A stretch of 64,000 bases of DNA from Gammaproteobacteria bacterium (GTDB taxonomy: Bacteria; Pseudomonadota; Gammaproteobacteria; Eutrophobiales; Eutrophobiaceae), in NCBI GenBank assembly GCA_012103475.1, contig WLWS01000006.1, positions 200,518-264,517 on the forward strand. Direction: 5' to 3'. Of this stretch, positions 1-9,283 are shown piece after piece. Position numbers and translations under genes: made by a program. Below the pieces are notes generated by a model that saw only the letters and a list, made by a program, of their open reading frames with translations, was not told the origin of the DNA and ran no database searches. Numbering within the stretch: position 1 is the first letter of the stretch; each line of letters opens with the position of its first letter.

Positions 1-143
1 AGCACATCATGTACATTAGAGAGGGAGTTCGGATAGCCTCGCCGGCTCAGGCCGAAGATCTTCCAGCTTTGTTGTAGACAGGCTTCACTCAGGCCGAAAC
101 CAAGCCCGCTGCTGTTGCCTGTAATCAGAGCCGTTTTAGTCAT
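1..143 (-). CDS. Short-chain dehydrogenase/reductase, N-terminal part only
   Basis: The gene starts with ATG at 143 on the minus strand and runs off the left edge, so only about 47 codons are visible. The visible part begins MTKTALITGNSSGLGFG, which contains the TGxxxGxG dinucleotide-binding signature of classical short-chain dehydrogenases just after the first beta strand. It is divergent from the 4.5S RNA and dnaX. The substrate cannot be told from this fragment. The family call is sound; the function is open. Confidence 0.75.
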   Translation of the reverse strand, partial: MTKTALITGNSSGLGFGLSEACLQQSWKIFGLSRRGYPNSLSNVHDV

Positions 144-278
144 TTTTGCAGCTTAATTTTTTCATTAATCCAGAATAGCATAATCTGTATTACTGAAAGC
201 AAGCTGCGGGACGAGCCGCTTGAGACTGTTTCGTAGTCCCCAGCTTGCTCAAGACTGGGCATTTCCTGAATTGTTTAT

Positions 279-287
279 TGTGATAAT
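279..287 (+). promoter_or_regulatory. Extended -10 promoter candidate for the 4.5S RNA gene
   Basis: TGTGATAAT lies here: a TG dinucleotide one base ahead of a GATAAT hexamer, the extended -10 arrangement that tolerates a poor -35. No good -35 hexamer is visible 16-18 bases upstream. Initiation about seven bases downstream would fall at 294-296, where the folded RNA should begin. Inferred from position only. Confidence 0.4.
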
Positions 288-293
288 ATGCGC

Positions 294-411
294 CTCGGTG
301 GCCCGTGCTGGTCTCCCCGCGGCGCGAAATTGTGAACCCGTCAGGCCCGGAAGGGAGCAGCGGCAGCAGTGGATGCGGGTGCCGGGATCGGAACAGTATG
401 GGCCGCTTTTA
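294..411 (+). ncRNA. ffs: 4.5S signal recognition particle RNA
   Basis: This is the RNA scaffold of the signal recognition particle, the partner of Ffh (encoded at 41941). The diagnostic domain IV core is present: CAGGCCCGGAAGGGAGCAG at about 342-360 is the asymmetric loop bound by the Ffh M domain, followed by the GGGTGCCGGGAT return strand around 377-388. The outer helix closes exactly, with 300-310 pairing to 394-404 over 11 base pairs, and a T-rich tract at 407-415 can end transcription. Placement just ahead of dnaX-ybaB-recR matches Pseudomonas-type genomes from memory. End positions are good to a few bases. Confidence 0.9.
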
Positions 412-504
412 TTTTCCTCATACTGCGCTTTTATCGAAGCCCGCAGATTCTGGGGCGGAGCCACAGACTCAAGAAATTGGAAATTATTAACAACTAACTA
501 TTCA

Positions 505-2139
505 ATGAGTTATCAAGTATTAGCACGCAAATGGCGGCCACGGAATTTCAGCGATATGGTGGGGCAGACCCATGTCCTGAAAGCGCTGACTAATGCTCTG
601 GATACTGATCGACTTCACCATGCCTATCTATTCAGCGGCACTCGAGGTGTCGGCAAAACGACCCTGGCACGAATTCTTGCCAGATGTCTGAATTGTGAAA
701 AAGGTGTTAGTTCTACGCCTTGTGGAGAATGCAGCGCTTGCGTAGGAATTGATGAAGGGCGCTTTGTTGATTTGATTGAAGTGGATGCGGCCTCCCGTGC
801 CAGAGTGGAAGAGACTCGCGATCTGATGGATAACGTCCAGTACGCACCGAGCATGGGGCGCTACAAAGTCTATCTGATTGACGAAGTACACATGTTCTCC
901 AATCACAGTTTCAATGCATTACTGAAGACTCTGGAAGAACCGCCGCCTCACGTCAAATTTTTACTGGCAACCACAGAACCGAAGAAACTGCCGATAACTA
1001 TTCTGTCACGCTGCCTGCAGTTCAACCTGAAACATCTGACGAAAGAGCAGATTGCAAGCCAACTGAGCAGTATTCTGGAAAAGGAAAATATAGAAAACGA
1101 TCAAGAATCAACACGACTTCTGGCTCTGGCTGCGGACGGAAGCATGAGGGACGCTCTGAGTTTACTCGATCAGGCAATTTCTTATGGTAACGGAGTGCTG
1201 GCTGAGGATCAGGTAAGAGAAATGCTGGGTAGCATTGATAGTGCTGAATTGAGTGGCTTAGTAGAAGCACTGATCGAAAATGATGGTGAAGCCTTGTTGC
1301 AGAAAGTTGCGAAAATGGCTGAGCACTCACCGGACTATGATGCGATTTTGTCAGAATTGCTCTCCAGACTTCAGGCTATCGCTCTCAGTCAGGTACTGAA
1401 TAATGGTGATCAGAGTGTTGATTCGGAATTAGCCGGGAGAATCAGCAGGGAAGACGTGCAACTCTATTATCAGATTGCATTGAATGGCAGGCGTGATCTG
1501 AATATGGCCCCCGATCCAAGAATCGGATTTGAAATGACTTTAATAAGAATGTTGGCGTTTCGCCCGCTTACAGCCGCAGGCGGAGATACTCCTCTGGCAG
1601 GTAGCCGGTCTATTGTGTCCCCGAAGCCCGAAAAAGTCGAAACCTCCCCGGCAGCAACGTCAGAAGTTGAGGATAATCCAAAGCATGTACTTGCCATAGA
1701 AGATCAGGTTCCTGTTACTGAAAAGGAAACAGTTCCTGTCCCTGAACAGGACAACAAGGCAATGAGCGGGGAATGGCAAAAAATCATCGACGAAATGGCA
1801 TTGGCCGGGATGCTTAAAGAATTCGCGGCTCATTGTAGTTTAAAGGAGCATACGGATTCACTTGTTCACCTGATACTCTCACCGGCACAGGAACACCTGC
1901 TGAAAACGACGCAAAAACAGAGATTACAGGATGCGATAAAAACACGTTTTGGCGATCAGCTTAAATTGTTGATTACTGTTGAAGATACGAGCGACGAAAC
2001 ACCGGCAGAAAAACGATTACGTGTTGAAAAGGAAACGCAGGAAGCGGCTCGACAATCAATTTTGTCTGATTCTAATGTAAAAAAACTTGAAGAAATGTTT
2101 GATGCCACTTTGGATAAAGAATCCATAAGACCCGTATAG
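505..2139 (+). CDS. dnaX: DNA polymerase III subunit tau (clamp loader)
   Basis: ATPase subunit of the clamp loader, which loads the beta clamp and holds the replisome together. The 544-residue protein starts MSYQVLARKWRP, the usual DnaX N-terminus. Walker A is GTRGVGKT at residues 45-52, zinc-binding cysteines are at 64, 73, 76 and 79, and the DExH box (LIDEVHM) is near 124-130. The frame stays open upstream to 220, but that stretch is the 4.5S RNA gene, so the ATG at 505 is chosen; no clear ribosome binding site precedes it. It is shorter than E. coli tau (643). I saw no A-AAA-AAG slippery heptamer where E. coli makes gamma, so a short form is not predicted. ybaB and recR follow. Confidence 0.95.
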   Translation: MSYQVLARKWRPRNFSDMVGQTHVLKALTNALDTDRLHHAYLFSGTRGVGKTTLARILARCLNCEKGVSSTPCGECSACVGIDEGRFVDLIEVDAASRARVEETRDLMDNVQYAPSMGRYKVYLIDEVHMFSNHSFNALLKTLEEPPPHVKFLLATTEPKKLPITILSRCLQFNLKHLTKEQIASQLSSILEKENIENDQESTRLLALAADGSMRDALSLLDQAISYGNGVLAEDQVREMLGSIDSAELSGLVEALIENDGEALLQKVAKMAEHSPDYDAILSELLSRLQAIALSQVLNNGDQSVDSELAGRISREDVQLYYQIALNGRRDLNMAPDPRIGFEMTLIRMLAFRPLTAAGGDTPLAGSRSIVSPKPEKVETSPAATSEVEDNPKHVLAIEDQVPVTEKETVPVPEQDNKAMSGEWQKIIDEMALAGMLKEFAAHCSLKEHTDSLVHLILSPAQEHLLKTTQKQRLQDAIKTRFGDQLKLLITVEDTSDETPAEKRLRVEKETQEAARQSILSDSNVKKLEEMFDATLDKESIRPV

Positions 2140-2171
2140 AAAGTGTGACTTGAGTAGAGGATAGAACAGTG

Positions 2172-2498
2172 ATGAAAGGCGGAATCGGAGATATCATGAA
2201 GCAGGCTCAGCAAGTTCAGGAAAACCTGCAGAAAACCCAGGAGGAGATCGCCAATACGGAAGTTGCCGGTGAGGCCGGTGCGGGGCTGGTGAAAATCACC
2301 ATGACCGGGCGACATGATGTGAAAAAGGTGGAAATTGATCCTCTTGTTTTCAAGGATGATAAAGAGATGCTGGAGGACCTGATTGCCGCGGCAGTCAATG
2401 ACGCGAACAGGAAGGTTGAAAAATTCTCTGAGGATAAAATGTCTGACTTAACATCGGGTCTTGGTCTGCCAGCAGGCATGAAAATGCCGTTTTCCTGA
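2172..2498 (+). CDS. ybaB: YbaB/EbfC nucleoid-associated protein
   Basis: Small dimeric DNA-binding protein of 108 residues that in E. coli associates with the nucleoid and is encoded between dnaX and recR, as here. The N-terminus [16 protein letters not shown], the central [11 protein letters not shown] strand and the C-terminal LPAGMKMPF match the family end to end. A GTG codon directly precedes the ATG; the ATG is preferred because AGAGGA lies about ten bases upstream of it. It begins 32 bases after dnaX, consistent with one transcript. Confidence 0.95.
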   Translation: MKGGIGDIMKQAQQVQENLQKTQEEIANTEVAGEAGAGLVKITMTGRHDVKKVEIDPLVFKDDKEMLEDLIAAAVNDANRKVEKFSEDKMSDLTSGLGLPAGMKMPFS

Positions 2499-2534
2499 AA
2501 CAAATAGTTTTTCAAATATTTCTCCCTTCGAAAT

Positions 2535-3128
2535 ATGTCTGAATCTCCTTTATTAATTGAGCTCATCGAAGCTTTACGTTGCATGCCGGGTATTGGCAGA
2601 AAATCAGCTCAACGGATTACTTATCACCTATTACAGAGAAATCGAGATGGGGCACGAAAGTTGTCTCACTCTTTGCTCGAGGCGATGGACAAGATCGGAC
2701 ATTGCGAGCGTTGCCGTACTTTCAGCGAAGAACCAGTATGCGAACTTTGCAAAAGCGGTAAGCGTGATCGATCACTTCTTTGTGTGGTCGAAAGCCCCGC
2801 AGATGTTTATATCGTTGAAGAAGCCGGGTTTCGCGGTTTGTACTTCGTTTTAATGGGGCATCTTTCACCGCTTGATAGAATCGGTCCTGAGGAACTCGGC
2901 TTAACCGGGTTAGAAACGCTTCTTGATGAAGGTGATATCACAGAAGTTATTCTTGCGACCAGCACTACTGTTGAGGGAGAAGCCACTGCCCACTTTATTA
3001 GCGAGATGGTTCATGCTCGTCAATTGAAAGTCAGCAGAATAGCCCATGGGGTACCGATGGGAGGTGAACTGGAGTATGTCGACAGCAGCACCTTGTCGCA
3101 TGCACTAGCCGGTCGCCGTGAAATATAA
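2535..3128 (+). CDS. recR: Recombination mediator protein RecR
   Basis: RecR works with RecO and RecF to load RecA onto gaps in single-stranded DNA. The 197-residue protein has the helix-hairpin-helix [11 protein letters not shown] at 18-28, a four-cysteine zinc finger (C57, C60, C69, C72), and a Toprim domain starting near residue 80 ([10 protein letters not shown]). Length is normal. It lies 36 bases downstream of ybaB in the conserved dnaX-ybaB-recR order. No strong ribosome binding site is visible. Confidence 0.96.
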   Translation: MSESPLLIELIEALRCMPGIGRKSAQRITYHLLQRNRDGARKLSHSLLEAMDKIGHCERCRTFSEEPVCELCKSGKRDRSLLCVVESPADVYIVEEAGFRGLYFVLMGHLSPLDRIGPEELGLTGLETLLDEGDITEVILATSTTVEGEATAHFISEMVHARQLKVSRIAHGVPMGGELEYVDSSTLSHALAGRREI

Positions 3129-3165
3129 AACAGCTTACGATTAATACACATCTGAGGAGAAAAAA

Positions 3166-3543
3166 ATGATTGGATATGTGACATTGGGTACCAACGATCG
3201 GGAAAAGGCAGTTAAATATTATGATGACTTGCTTGGGGAAATAGGCATAAGTCGAATCATGAAGGAGGATCATTTTGATGCTTGGGGGACTAATTTCGGT
3301 GAGCCAATGTTATTGATTATGAATCCCTTTAATGGCGAGCCAGCAACGGTAGGCAATGGCGTCATGGTGTCACTGTTTATGGAAAACAATGAAAAAGTTG
3401 ATGTGCTCTACAAAAAAGCCATGGATCTAGGTAGCCCCGATGAAGGAGCACCGGGGCCTCGCGGTGACGGTTTTTATGGCGCATATTTTCGGGATATGGA
3501 TGGCAATAAACTCTGTGCATTTCATATGACTATGCCTGGATAG
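3166..3543 (+). CDS. VOC (glyoxalase/bleomycin-resistance fold) family protein
   Basis: A 125-residue single-domain member of the vicinal oxygen chelate superfamily. It opens with the usual first strand (MIGYVTLGTNDREKAVKYYD) and ends with the typical YFRDMDGNKLCAFH strand. Such proteins bind a metal and act on small molecules, but the substrate cannot be read from sequence. A good ribosome binding site (GAGGAG) precedes the ATG. The symporter gene starts four bases after its stop, so the two are probably co-transcribed and may serve the same compound. Confidence 0.8.
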   Translation: MIGYVTLGTNDREKAVKYYDDLLGEIGISRIMKEDHFDAWGTNFGEPMLLIMNPFNGEPATVGNGVMVSLFMENNEKVDVLYKKAMDLGSPDEGAPGPRGDGFYGAYFRDMDGNKLCAFHMTMPG

Positions 3544-3547
3544 ACAG

Positions 3548-4987
3548 ATGAGTGAGATCGAAATAATTGTCGGCGTTTTTGCAATATATTTGATCTTGTT
3601 AACTGCTGTTGCAGTATGGAGTAGTAAAGCTTCCAGTGGTATGGACGGTTATTTTATCGCCGGGAAAAAGTTGCCCTTCTGGGTGGTTGCATTCAGCACT
3701 AACGCCACTGGTGAGAGCGGATGGTTGCTGCTGGGGCTTACCGGAATGGCCTATTCGGTTGGCTTGCATGCACTCTGGGTGGTATTGGGGGAAGTAATTG
3801 GTATTGCACTATGCTGGTTTCTGATAGCGAGGAGACTGAAAGTCGCTACAGATGAATATGACTCGATTACCGTTCCCGATTATCTTGAGAGTCGCTTCAA
3901 CGATACTCGGCATATCATTCGAATCATTAGTGTAGTCATCATAGTCAGTATGGTTTTGATCTATATTGCTGCGCAAATGATTGCAGCCGGCAAGGCCTTC
4001 GGTGAATTCATGCAAATATCTTATGTCCATGGCGTCATACTCGGAGCGATTGTGACTTCGTTATATACCGTTATCGGCGGCTACAAAGCAGTTGCTTATA
4101 CAGATGTGGTGCAGGGCGTATTAATGCTACTGGCTTTAATACTGTTGCCCATAATTGCTTTCAATGAAGCAGGAGGCTGGACGGTAGTGATGCAAAGTCT
4201 GGGCAGTATTGATCCTGTCCTGGTGCAAAGTTTTGGAGAGAAGGGCTGGTCTACCGCCGGATTTATTGCTGCGGCCAGCTTTCTGGCTATCGGTTTGCCA
4301 TTTCTGGGCGTGCCGCAGGTTCTGGTTCGCTTTATGTCCATCGATGATCAGGCTTCAGTTAAAAAAGCCGGGTTTATATCTGTCGCCTGTTTGTTCGTGT
4401 TTACATTTGGTGCAGTGATGATTGGCCTGGCCGGGCGGGTTCTGTTTCCTGAGCTGACTGACCCAGAACTGATCATGCCTACCCTGAGCCGGGAACTGTT
4501 CCCACCCGTAATTACCGGTATCCTGGTCGTCGTACTATTGGCGGCAATCATGTCAACTGTGGATTCCTTACTGATATTGTTGTCCTCAGCGATTACTCGC
4601 GATCTTGTTCAGAAAATATTGCGCCCGCAAATGACTGACAGAAAGCTGGCAATAATTGGCAGGCTGAGTACCTTGTTAATAGGTTTTCTTGCAGTCGGTA
4701 TTGCGCTTAGCGAGAACAGGGCGATTTTCTGGATGGTATTGTTTACCTGGTCAGGTCTGGGAGCCACCTTCAGTCCGGTTGTATTGTGTTCACTGCTTTG
4801 GCGAGGGGTAAATCTAAAAGGTGCGATAGCCGGAATGCTGGGAGGTTTTCTTGTAACAGTAAGCTGGGTGCTGTTTATCAAAGAAAGATTCTATGACATG
4901 TATGAAGCAATACCCGGGTTTATAGGCGGATTGTTAATAATAATTATGGTAAGTATTGTCAGTAGAGATAAATCAGAATCTCGATAA
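3548..4987 (+). CDS. Sodium:solute symporter, PutP-like (SSS family)
   Basis: A 479-residue inner-membrane protein with about 13 hydrophobic segments. The N-terminal part shows SSS-family features close to proline permease PutP: YFIAGKKLPFWVVAFS, then GESGWLLLGLTG in the sodium and substrate-binding region, and TVPDYLESRF. It probably imports an amino acid or similar small solute with sodium. Proline is plausible from the PutP resemblance but not established, and no proline catabolic gene is adjacent. It is coupled to the VOC gene upstream and convergent with the cytochrome gene downstream. Confidence 0.85.
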   Translation: MSEIEIIVGVFAIYLILLTAVAVWSSKASSGMDGYFIAGKKLPFWVVAFSTNATGESGWLLLGLTGMAYSVGLHALWVVLGEVIGIALCWFLIARRLKVATDEYDSITVPDYLESRFNDTRHIIRIISVVIIVSMVLIYIAAQMIAAGKAFGEFMQISYVHGVILGAIVTSLYTVIGGYKAVAYTDVVQGVLMLLALILLPIIAFNEAGGWTVVMQSLGSIDPVLVQSFGEKGWSTAGFIAAASFLAIGLPFLGVPQVLVRFMSIDDQASVKKAGFISVACLFVFTFGAVMIGLAGRVLFPELTDPELIMPTLSRELFPPVITGILVVVLLAAIMSTVDSLLILLSSAITRDLVQKILRPQMTDRKLAIIGRLSTLLIGFLAVGIALSENRAIFWMVLFTWSGLGATFSPVVLCSLLWRGVNLKGAIAGMLGGFLVTVSWVLFIKERFYDMYEAIPGFIGGLLIIIMVSIVSRDKSESR

Positions 4988-4998
4988 GTGTGAATGTA

Positions 4999-5283
4999 CT
5001 ATTTCACACCGAATAGATAGAAATCTGCATTCAGGTAAGCGCTGACATCGTCAACGTCTTCTTCAAACCACAGTAAATCGTTTGCTAACTCACACTGTTT
5101 CACTCGCTCGCTGAGCTGAGACATGTTGTTTACCATTCTGTCATTACGAGAGTATATGTTAACGGAATGACAACGCAGACAATGCTCGTTATGAAGCGCT
5201 TCCCCCCGCTTCAAATCGGCAGCGCTGAGACTGGGCTGCAAAAATAAAAAAACAAGAAAAACAAGAGTAAATCTCGCTGGCAT
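4999..5283 (-). CDS. Small exported monohaem cytochrome c-like protein
   Basis: A 94-residue protein with a signal peptide (about residues 1-21, ending LSAA) and one haem-binding CxxCH motif (CLRCH) near residues 35-39, so it should be a periplasmic c-type cytochrome. Methionines about 15-20 residues after the motif could give the axial ligand. The domain is short. It starts one base after the end of the M48 peptidase gene on the same strand, so the pair is likely one operon. The redox partner is unknown. Confidence 0.75.
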   Translation of the reverse strand: MPARFTLVFLVFLFLQPSLSAADLKRGEALHNEHCLRCHSVNIYSRNDRMVNNMSQLSERVKQCELANDLLWFEEDVDDVSAYLNADFYLFGVK

Positions 5284-5284
5284 A

Positions 5285-6529
5285 TTAACTTGTTGCCGAT
5301 GATAAATGTGCGATACGAATAGGTGCTGGTGGATGCGAATCGTGAAACGCAGAATAGAGTGGGTCCGGTGTTAGCGTATTGGCATTCTCTTTGTAGAGTT
5401 TGACTAGTGCCTGTATGAGGTGACTGGCGTCCGCCTGCGCGGCAGCAAAGTCATCGGCTTCAAATTCGTGTTTTCTCGACATTTGCGAAAACAGTGGTTG
5501 CAAAAACAGGGTGAATACCGGGGCAACCAGCACAAATAGAATTAAAGCCATATAGCTGGAAGCCGACTCGACACCGAGGCCCAGGTAAAACCATGGCAGG
5601 TCTATCAGCCACCCCAGAACAGCAAAACCAGCGAGAAAAACCGCACCAAGCATGATTATGCGTTTCCTGATGTGGTGGCACTTAAAGTGTCCGAGCTCAT
5701 GGGCGAGAACCGCTTCTATTTCATCTGCAGATAATTCTTTAATCAGAGTGTCGAAGAACACGATACGTTTATTAGCACCAAGACCGGTAAAATAGGCATT
5801 GCCGTGAGTCGAGCGGGAAGATCCGTCCATCACGAATATTCCCTGACTGGTGAAACCGTTTCTTGCAAGTAAGCTTTCAATACGGGTTTTCAGTTCACCC
5901 TCTTCAAGTGGGCGGAATTCGTTAAACAGTGGTGCAATAAACGCAGGGTAGGCCCACATCATCAGTAGACTGAATCCGAACCAGGTCAGCCATACATAGA
6001 GCCACCAGAGACTGCCGGAAGCCTGCATAATCCATAAGATAAGGGCCAGTAAGGGCAGGCCGATGAGTGACATAATAATTGTGTTTTTAATTATGTCGCT
6101 GATAAAGGTTTTAAGAGTGGTCTTGTTGAATCCGAATTTCTGTTCGAGTTTAAAGGTGCGGTAGACGGAAAAGGGAATATCAATCATCGCTCCAATAATT
6201 ACAACTGAGAAAATAAAACCAACACCAGTCGGTATGTCTGAGATGGAAAGAGCACGCCAGAACGCATCCAGCCACTGCAGACCGCCGCCCAAAGTCCAAA
6301 CCAGCAGTACCAGTGTCGTCAATACCAGTTCTGCCTGATTGACACTAGCCTTGGCGACAGTGTAGTCGGCCGCTTTCTGATGTTCGTCAATTGAGATTTT
6401 GTCACTGAAGGCCTCGGGGACCTGTTGGCGATGTCGGCGAACATTACCAATCTGGCGCTGCGTTAATACCCATTGCAGGAAAAAGCCAGTGAGTAATGCA
6501 AAAATAAAAATATAACTGAATGTATTCAT
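5285..6529 (-). CDS. M48 family (Ste24-type) membrane metalloprotease
   Basis: A 414-residue integral membrane zinc protease like the eukaryotic CAAX prenyl protease Ste24. The zinc motif HELGH is at 277-281 and the third ligand is in HEFEADDFA (E357). Several transmembrane segments lie before and after the catalytic motif, and the N-terminal region has the Ste24 peptidase extension. Bacterial members are thought to act in membrane protein quality control; the substrate here is unknown. It is divergent from orn across a 118-bp spacer and continues into the cytochrome gene. Confidence 0.88.
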   Translation of the reverse strand: MNTFSYIFIFALLTGFFLQWVLTQRQIGNVRRHRQQVPEAFSDKISIDEHQKAADYTVAKASVNQAELVLTTLVLLVWTLGGGLQWLDAFWRALSISDIPTGVGFIFSVVIIGAMIDIPFSVYRTFKLEQKFGFNKTTLKTFISDIIKNTIIMSLIGLPLLALILWIMQASGSLWWLYVWLTWFGFSLLMMWAYPAFIAPLFNEFRPLEEGELKTRIESLLARNGFTSQGIFVMDGSSRSTHGNAYFTGLGANKRIVFFDTLIKELSADEIEAVLAHELGHFKCHHIRKRIIMLGAVFLAGFAVLGWLIDLPWFYLGLGVESASSYMALILFVLVAPVFTLFLQPLFSQMSRKHEFEADDFAAAQADASHLIQALVKLYKENANTLTPDPLYSAFHDSHPPAPIRIAHLSSATS

Positions 6530-6550
6530 TTTCTACCTTAAAAATGTGAT

Positions 6551-6592
6551 GCGGATAACGAGTAATTCGTCATAATATCAACTATTATCCGC
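6551..6592. repeat. Inverted repeat in the M48 peptidase / orn divergent spacer
   Basis: GCGGATAA at 6551-6558 is repeated in inverted orientation as TTATCCGC at 6585-6592, a perfect 8-bp match separated by 26 bases. It sits between two divergent genes, where a paired operator would be expected, but no regulator is identified. Confidence 0.4.
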
Positions 6593-6647
6593 TACTATAA
6601 GCGCCACCAACAAATAAATCTGTTTAAACAACCGCCTGGGAAAATAT

Positions 6648-7190
6648 ATGACGCACTCAACTGACAATCTCATTTGGATAGATCTGGAAATGACGGGACT
6701 CGATCCCGATCAGGATCTGATCATCGAAATTGCGACTGTAGTCACTGATAAAGAGCTTAACAGAGTTGCAGAAGGGCCGGTTATTGCCATTTATCAGGAG
6801 GATTCGGTACTTGATGCAATGGATGATTGGAATACCAATCAACATGGGAAATCCGGATTAATAGAACGGGTTAAAGCGAGTGAATATTCAATGGTTGACG
6901 CGGAACGTATGACGATAGAGTTCTTGCAAGAATATGTTCCCGTGAATGTTTCACCAATGTGTGGTAACAGTATTTGCCAGGATCGCCGGTTTTTATATCG
7001 ACACATGCCTGAGCTGGAAAAATACTTCCTTTATCGTAACCTCGATGTTAGTACTCTGAAAGAACTGATCAAACGCTGGACAACAGGCCAGGAGCAGTTC
7101 GTCAAGAATGCCAGTCATCTTGCCCTTGATGATATATACGACTCTATCGAAGAGTTACAGCACTACAGGGCGAAGTATCTGAATATTTAA
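6648..7190 (+). CDS. orn: Oligoribonuclease
   Basis: A 3'-5' exonuclease of the DEDDh family that degrades 2-5 nt RNAs and pGpG, the last step of RNA and cyclic-di-GMP turnover. The 180-residue length is standard. Catalytic residues are visible: D12 and E14 in [11 protein letters not shown], the aspartate in CQDRRF near 110, and the H-x4-D pair in SHLALDD near 158-163. It is followed after ten bases by nnr. Confidence 0.96.
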   Translation: MTHSTDNLIWIDLEMTGLDPDQDLIIEIATVVTDKELNRVAEGPVIAIYQEDSVLDAMDDWNTNQHGKSGLIERVKASEYSMVDAERMTIEFLQEYVPVNVSPMCGNSICQDRRFLYRHMPELEKYFLYRNLDVSTLKELIKRWTTGQEQFVKNASHLALDDIYDSIEELQHYRAKYLNI

Positions 7191-7200
7191 AAGGCCTGAC

Positions 7201-8703
7201 GTGTTTCACATCAGCAAGGAACTACCACCAGCACTTTATACAGCAGCTCAGGTACGAGAACTCGATCGACTTGCAATCGACTCCGGAATCTCCGGCTTTG
7301 AGTTGATGCACAGAGCAGCTGCAGCTTCTTTTCAACTTCTTAAAGACATCTGGCCAGATGCAAAAAAACTCACGGTAATTTGCGGCAGCGGTAACAACGC
7401 TGGTGATGCATACCTGCTTGCAGCCATGGCCCATGGCGACAACTTCGATGTTACGCTTATTCAGGCAGGTGATACGAATAAATTCAGCACTGATGCGAAA
7501 ATGGCCGCAGATAAGTGCCGGCAACTTGATCTGGCAACTCAAGCTTTCGATTGTACTTTAGTGTCAGAGGCGGATGTCGTCGTAGATGGTTTGTTGGGCA
7601 GCGGGCTCGACAGAGAGTTAAGTCAGGAATGGCAGGAGATGGTAATGACTATCAATCGGCATGCCAGCTCGGTGCTTGCTCTCGACCTACCATCCGGACT
7701 GCATGCCGACAGGGCATGTGCAATGAATGAGGCTATAGAAGCCGATGCAACATTGACATTCATCGGTCTGAAACAGGGATTGCTGACAGGGCAGGGACCG
7801 AAATATTGCGGTCAACTTTACTTTTCCGATCTCGGCGTACCTGAGAATATTTACCAGCAAGTAAAACCTTCACTGCAGAGGATAGAACTGGACAGTTTTT
7901 CCAAGCATCTTCATGCACGTGCGCGCGACACCCATAAAGGCGATTGCGGACATGTTCTCCTTATAGGTGGTGATTATGGCTATGCTGGAGCGATTAGACT
8001 AGCTGCCGAAGCCGCCTTGCGCGTTGGTGCAGGTCTGGTGAGCGTTGCCACGCGTCCGCAGCATGCCCTGACAATTTCAACAAACCGACCTGAAATTATG
8101 ACGGTGGCTGTGGAGTCAGTATCTGATATCAGAAACATTCTCGGGAGTGTTGATACGGTGGTTATTGGTCCGGGACTTGGTCAATCTGCCTGGGCCTCAG
8201 GATTGCTGTCGAGCGTTCTTCAAAAAAATCACTTGCCACTGGTAGTGGATGCTGACGCTCTTAATTTACTTGCGACAGAACCAATGACGTTGGCAGACTG
8301 GATATTAACGCCGCATCCCGGCGAGGCGGCCAGATTACTCAATATTGAATCTAAGGAAATACAGGCAAACCGTTTTGAGGCAGTTGTAAGACTGCAAAAG
8401 AAATACGGCGGAGTGTGCATGTTAAAAGGCGCAGGTAGTCTTATTGCCAGTGAGGGCGGTGAACTATCTTTATGCGATGCAGGCAATCCCGGTATGGCAA
8501 GCGGTGGCATGGGCGATGTTCTTTCCGGTGTTATTGGCGGACTACTGGCGCAGGGTATTGCGCTTAAAGACGCGTGTAGCCTGGGAGTTTGCTTACATGC
8601 ATCCGCGGCAGACTACGCAGCTGAATCAGGTGAACGTGGCATGTTGGCCAGTGATTTGTTGCCTGAGATACGCCGACTCGTGAATCCCGCTCAATATTTA
8701 TGA
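7201..8703 (+). CDS. nnr: Bifunctional NAD(P)H-hydrate epimerase/dehydratase
   Basis: This fused enzyme repairs hydrated NADH and NADPH. The N-terminal half (about 1-220) is the YjeF_N epimerase with the ICGSGNNAGDAY loop. The C-terminal half (about 230-495) is the ADP/ATP-dependent dehydratase with the GMASGGMGDVLSG nucleotide motif. Its 500 residues match E. coli YjeF. The start is GTG at 7201, with AAAAGG about six bases upstream. Its TGA overlaps the ATG of tsaE by four bases, indicating translational coupling. Confidence 0.95.
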   Translation: MFHISKELPPALYTAAQVRELDRLAIDSGISGFELMHRAAAASFQLLKDIWPDAKKLTVICGSGNNAGDAYLLAAMAHGDNFDVTLIQAGDTNKFSTDAKMAADKCRQLDLATQAFDCTLVSEADVVVDGLLGSGLDRELSQEWQEMVMTINRHASSVLALDLPSGLHADRACAMNEAIEADATLTFIGLKQGLLTGQGPKYCGQLYFSDLGVPENIYQQVKPSLQRIELDSFSKHLHARARDTHKGDCGHVLLIGGDYGYAGAIRLAAEAALRVGAGLVSVATRPQHALTISTNRPEIMTVAVESVSDIRNILGSVDTVVIGPGLGQSAWASGLLSSVLQKNHLPLVVDADALNLLATEPMTLADWILTPHPGEAARLLNIESKEIQANRFEAVVRLQKKYGGVCMLKGAGSLIASEGGELSLCDAGNPGMASGGMGDVLSGVIGGLLAQGIALKDACSLGVCLHASAADYAAESGERGMLASDLLPEIRRLVNPAQYL

Positions 8704-9149
8704 AAATTGAACTGACAAGTCCTGAAGCAATGGAAAGTTTTGGTCTCGCCCTCGGGCAGCTGTGCCCAATGACCTTCTCCATTTATTTACAAGGCGATCT
8801 GGGTGCGGGAAAAACCACTCTTGCCAGAGGTATTCTGCGTGCTTGTGGTTTTCAGGGAAAGGTAAAAAGTCCGACATACACCCTGGTTGAGTCTTACTCT
8901 ATTCAGGACAAGGAGATCTTCCATTTCGATCTTTACCGTCTGCAGAACGCAGAAGAACTCGCCAATATTGGTTTTCGTGACTATTTCTCTGAGCGCGCAT
9001 TAATTCTGCTTGAGTGGCCTGAAAAGGCGGAGACTTTATTACCTCCTGCAGATTTGCAGATAGCTTTTCAGATTGAGGCAGACAGTCGGATTCTTCACTT
9101 ACAGGACAATTCCGAGCGCGCTGAGGAATTAATCAAGCAATTACAATAA
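8700..9149 (+). CDS. tsaE: tRNA t6A synthesis ATPase TsaE
   Basis: TsaE is the ATPase of the TsaBDE complex that makes N6-threonylcarbamoyladenosine at position 37 of ANN-decoding tRNAs. The 149-residue protein has Walker A GDLGAGKTTLARG, the SPTYTLVESY segment and the DLYRL motif, all in the expected order. It overlaps the end of nnr by four bases. A 159-bp AT-rich gap separates it from amiB, unlike the tight spacing usual in enterics. Confidence 0.95.
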   Translation: MKIELTSPEAMESFGLALGQLCPMTFSIYLQGDLGAGKTTLARGILRACGFQGKVKSPTYTLVESYSIQDKEIFHFDLYRLQNAEELANIGFRDYFSERALILLEWPEKAETLLPPADLQIAFQIEADSRILHLQDNSERAEELIKQLQ

Positions 9150-9182
9150 GATAAATTATTGTCTGCTTGTACATGGAAGCTA

Positions 9183-9221
9183 ATCTTATTAAAATCAAAA
9201 AATTCATTTATCTTATTAAAA
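9183..9221 (+). repeat. 12-bp direct repeat upstream of amiB
   Basis: ATCTTATTAAAA occurs at 9183-9194 and again at 9210-9221, a 27-bp period inside an AT-rich stretch. It could be paired regulator sites, an UP-like element, or chance in AT-rich DNA. Confidence 0.35.
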
Positions 9222-9253
9222 ACAATAATATAGACTATACACCTAATAAAATA

Positions 9254-9283
9254 TTGAAATGCACGGGCTAACAGCAGTATAGT
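9254..9283 (+). promoter_or_regulatory. Sigma-70 promoter candidate for amiB
   Basis: TTGAAA at 9254-9259 and TATAGT at 9278-9283 are separated by 18 bases. Initiation near 9290 would leave a leader of under 20 bases before the amiB ATG, which has no evident Shine-Dalgarno sequence. The promoter would give amiB and downstream genes a start separate from orn-nnr-tsaE. Confidence 0.5.

Noticed and set aside
220..504. Upstream in-frame extension of dnaX (95 codons)
   Set aside because: It reads through the 4.5S RNA gene and its terminator, and DnaX proteins start at the MSYQVLARKWRP sequence encoded from 505.
505..2139. Programmed frameshift in dnaX
   Set aside because: The A-rich runs near 1779 and 2080 are in the wrong place or phase for the E. 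coli-type slippery heptamer.
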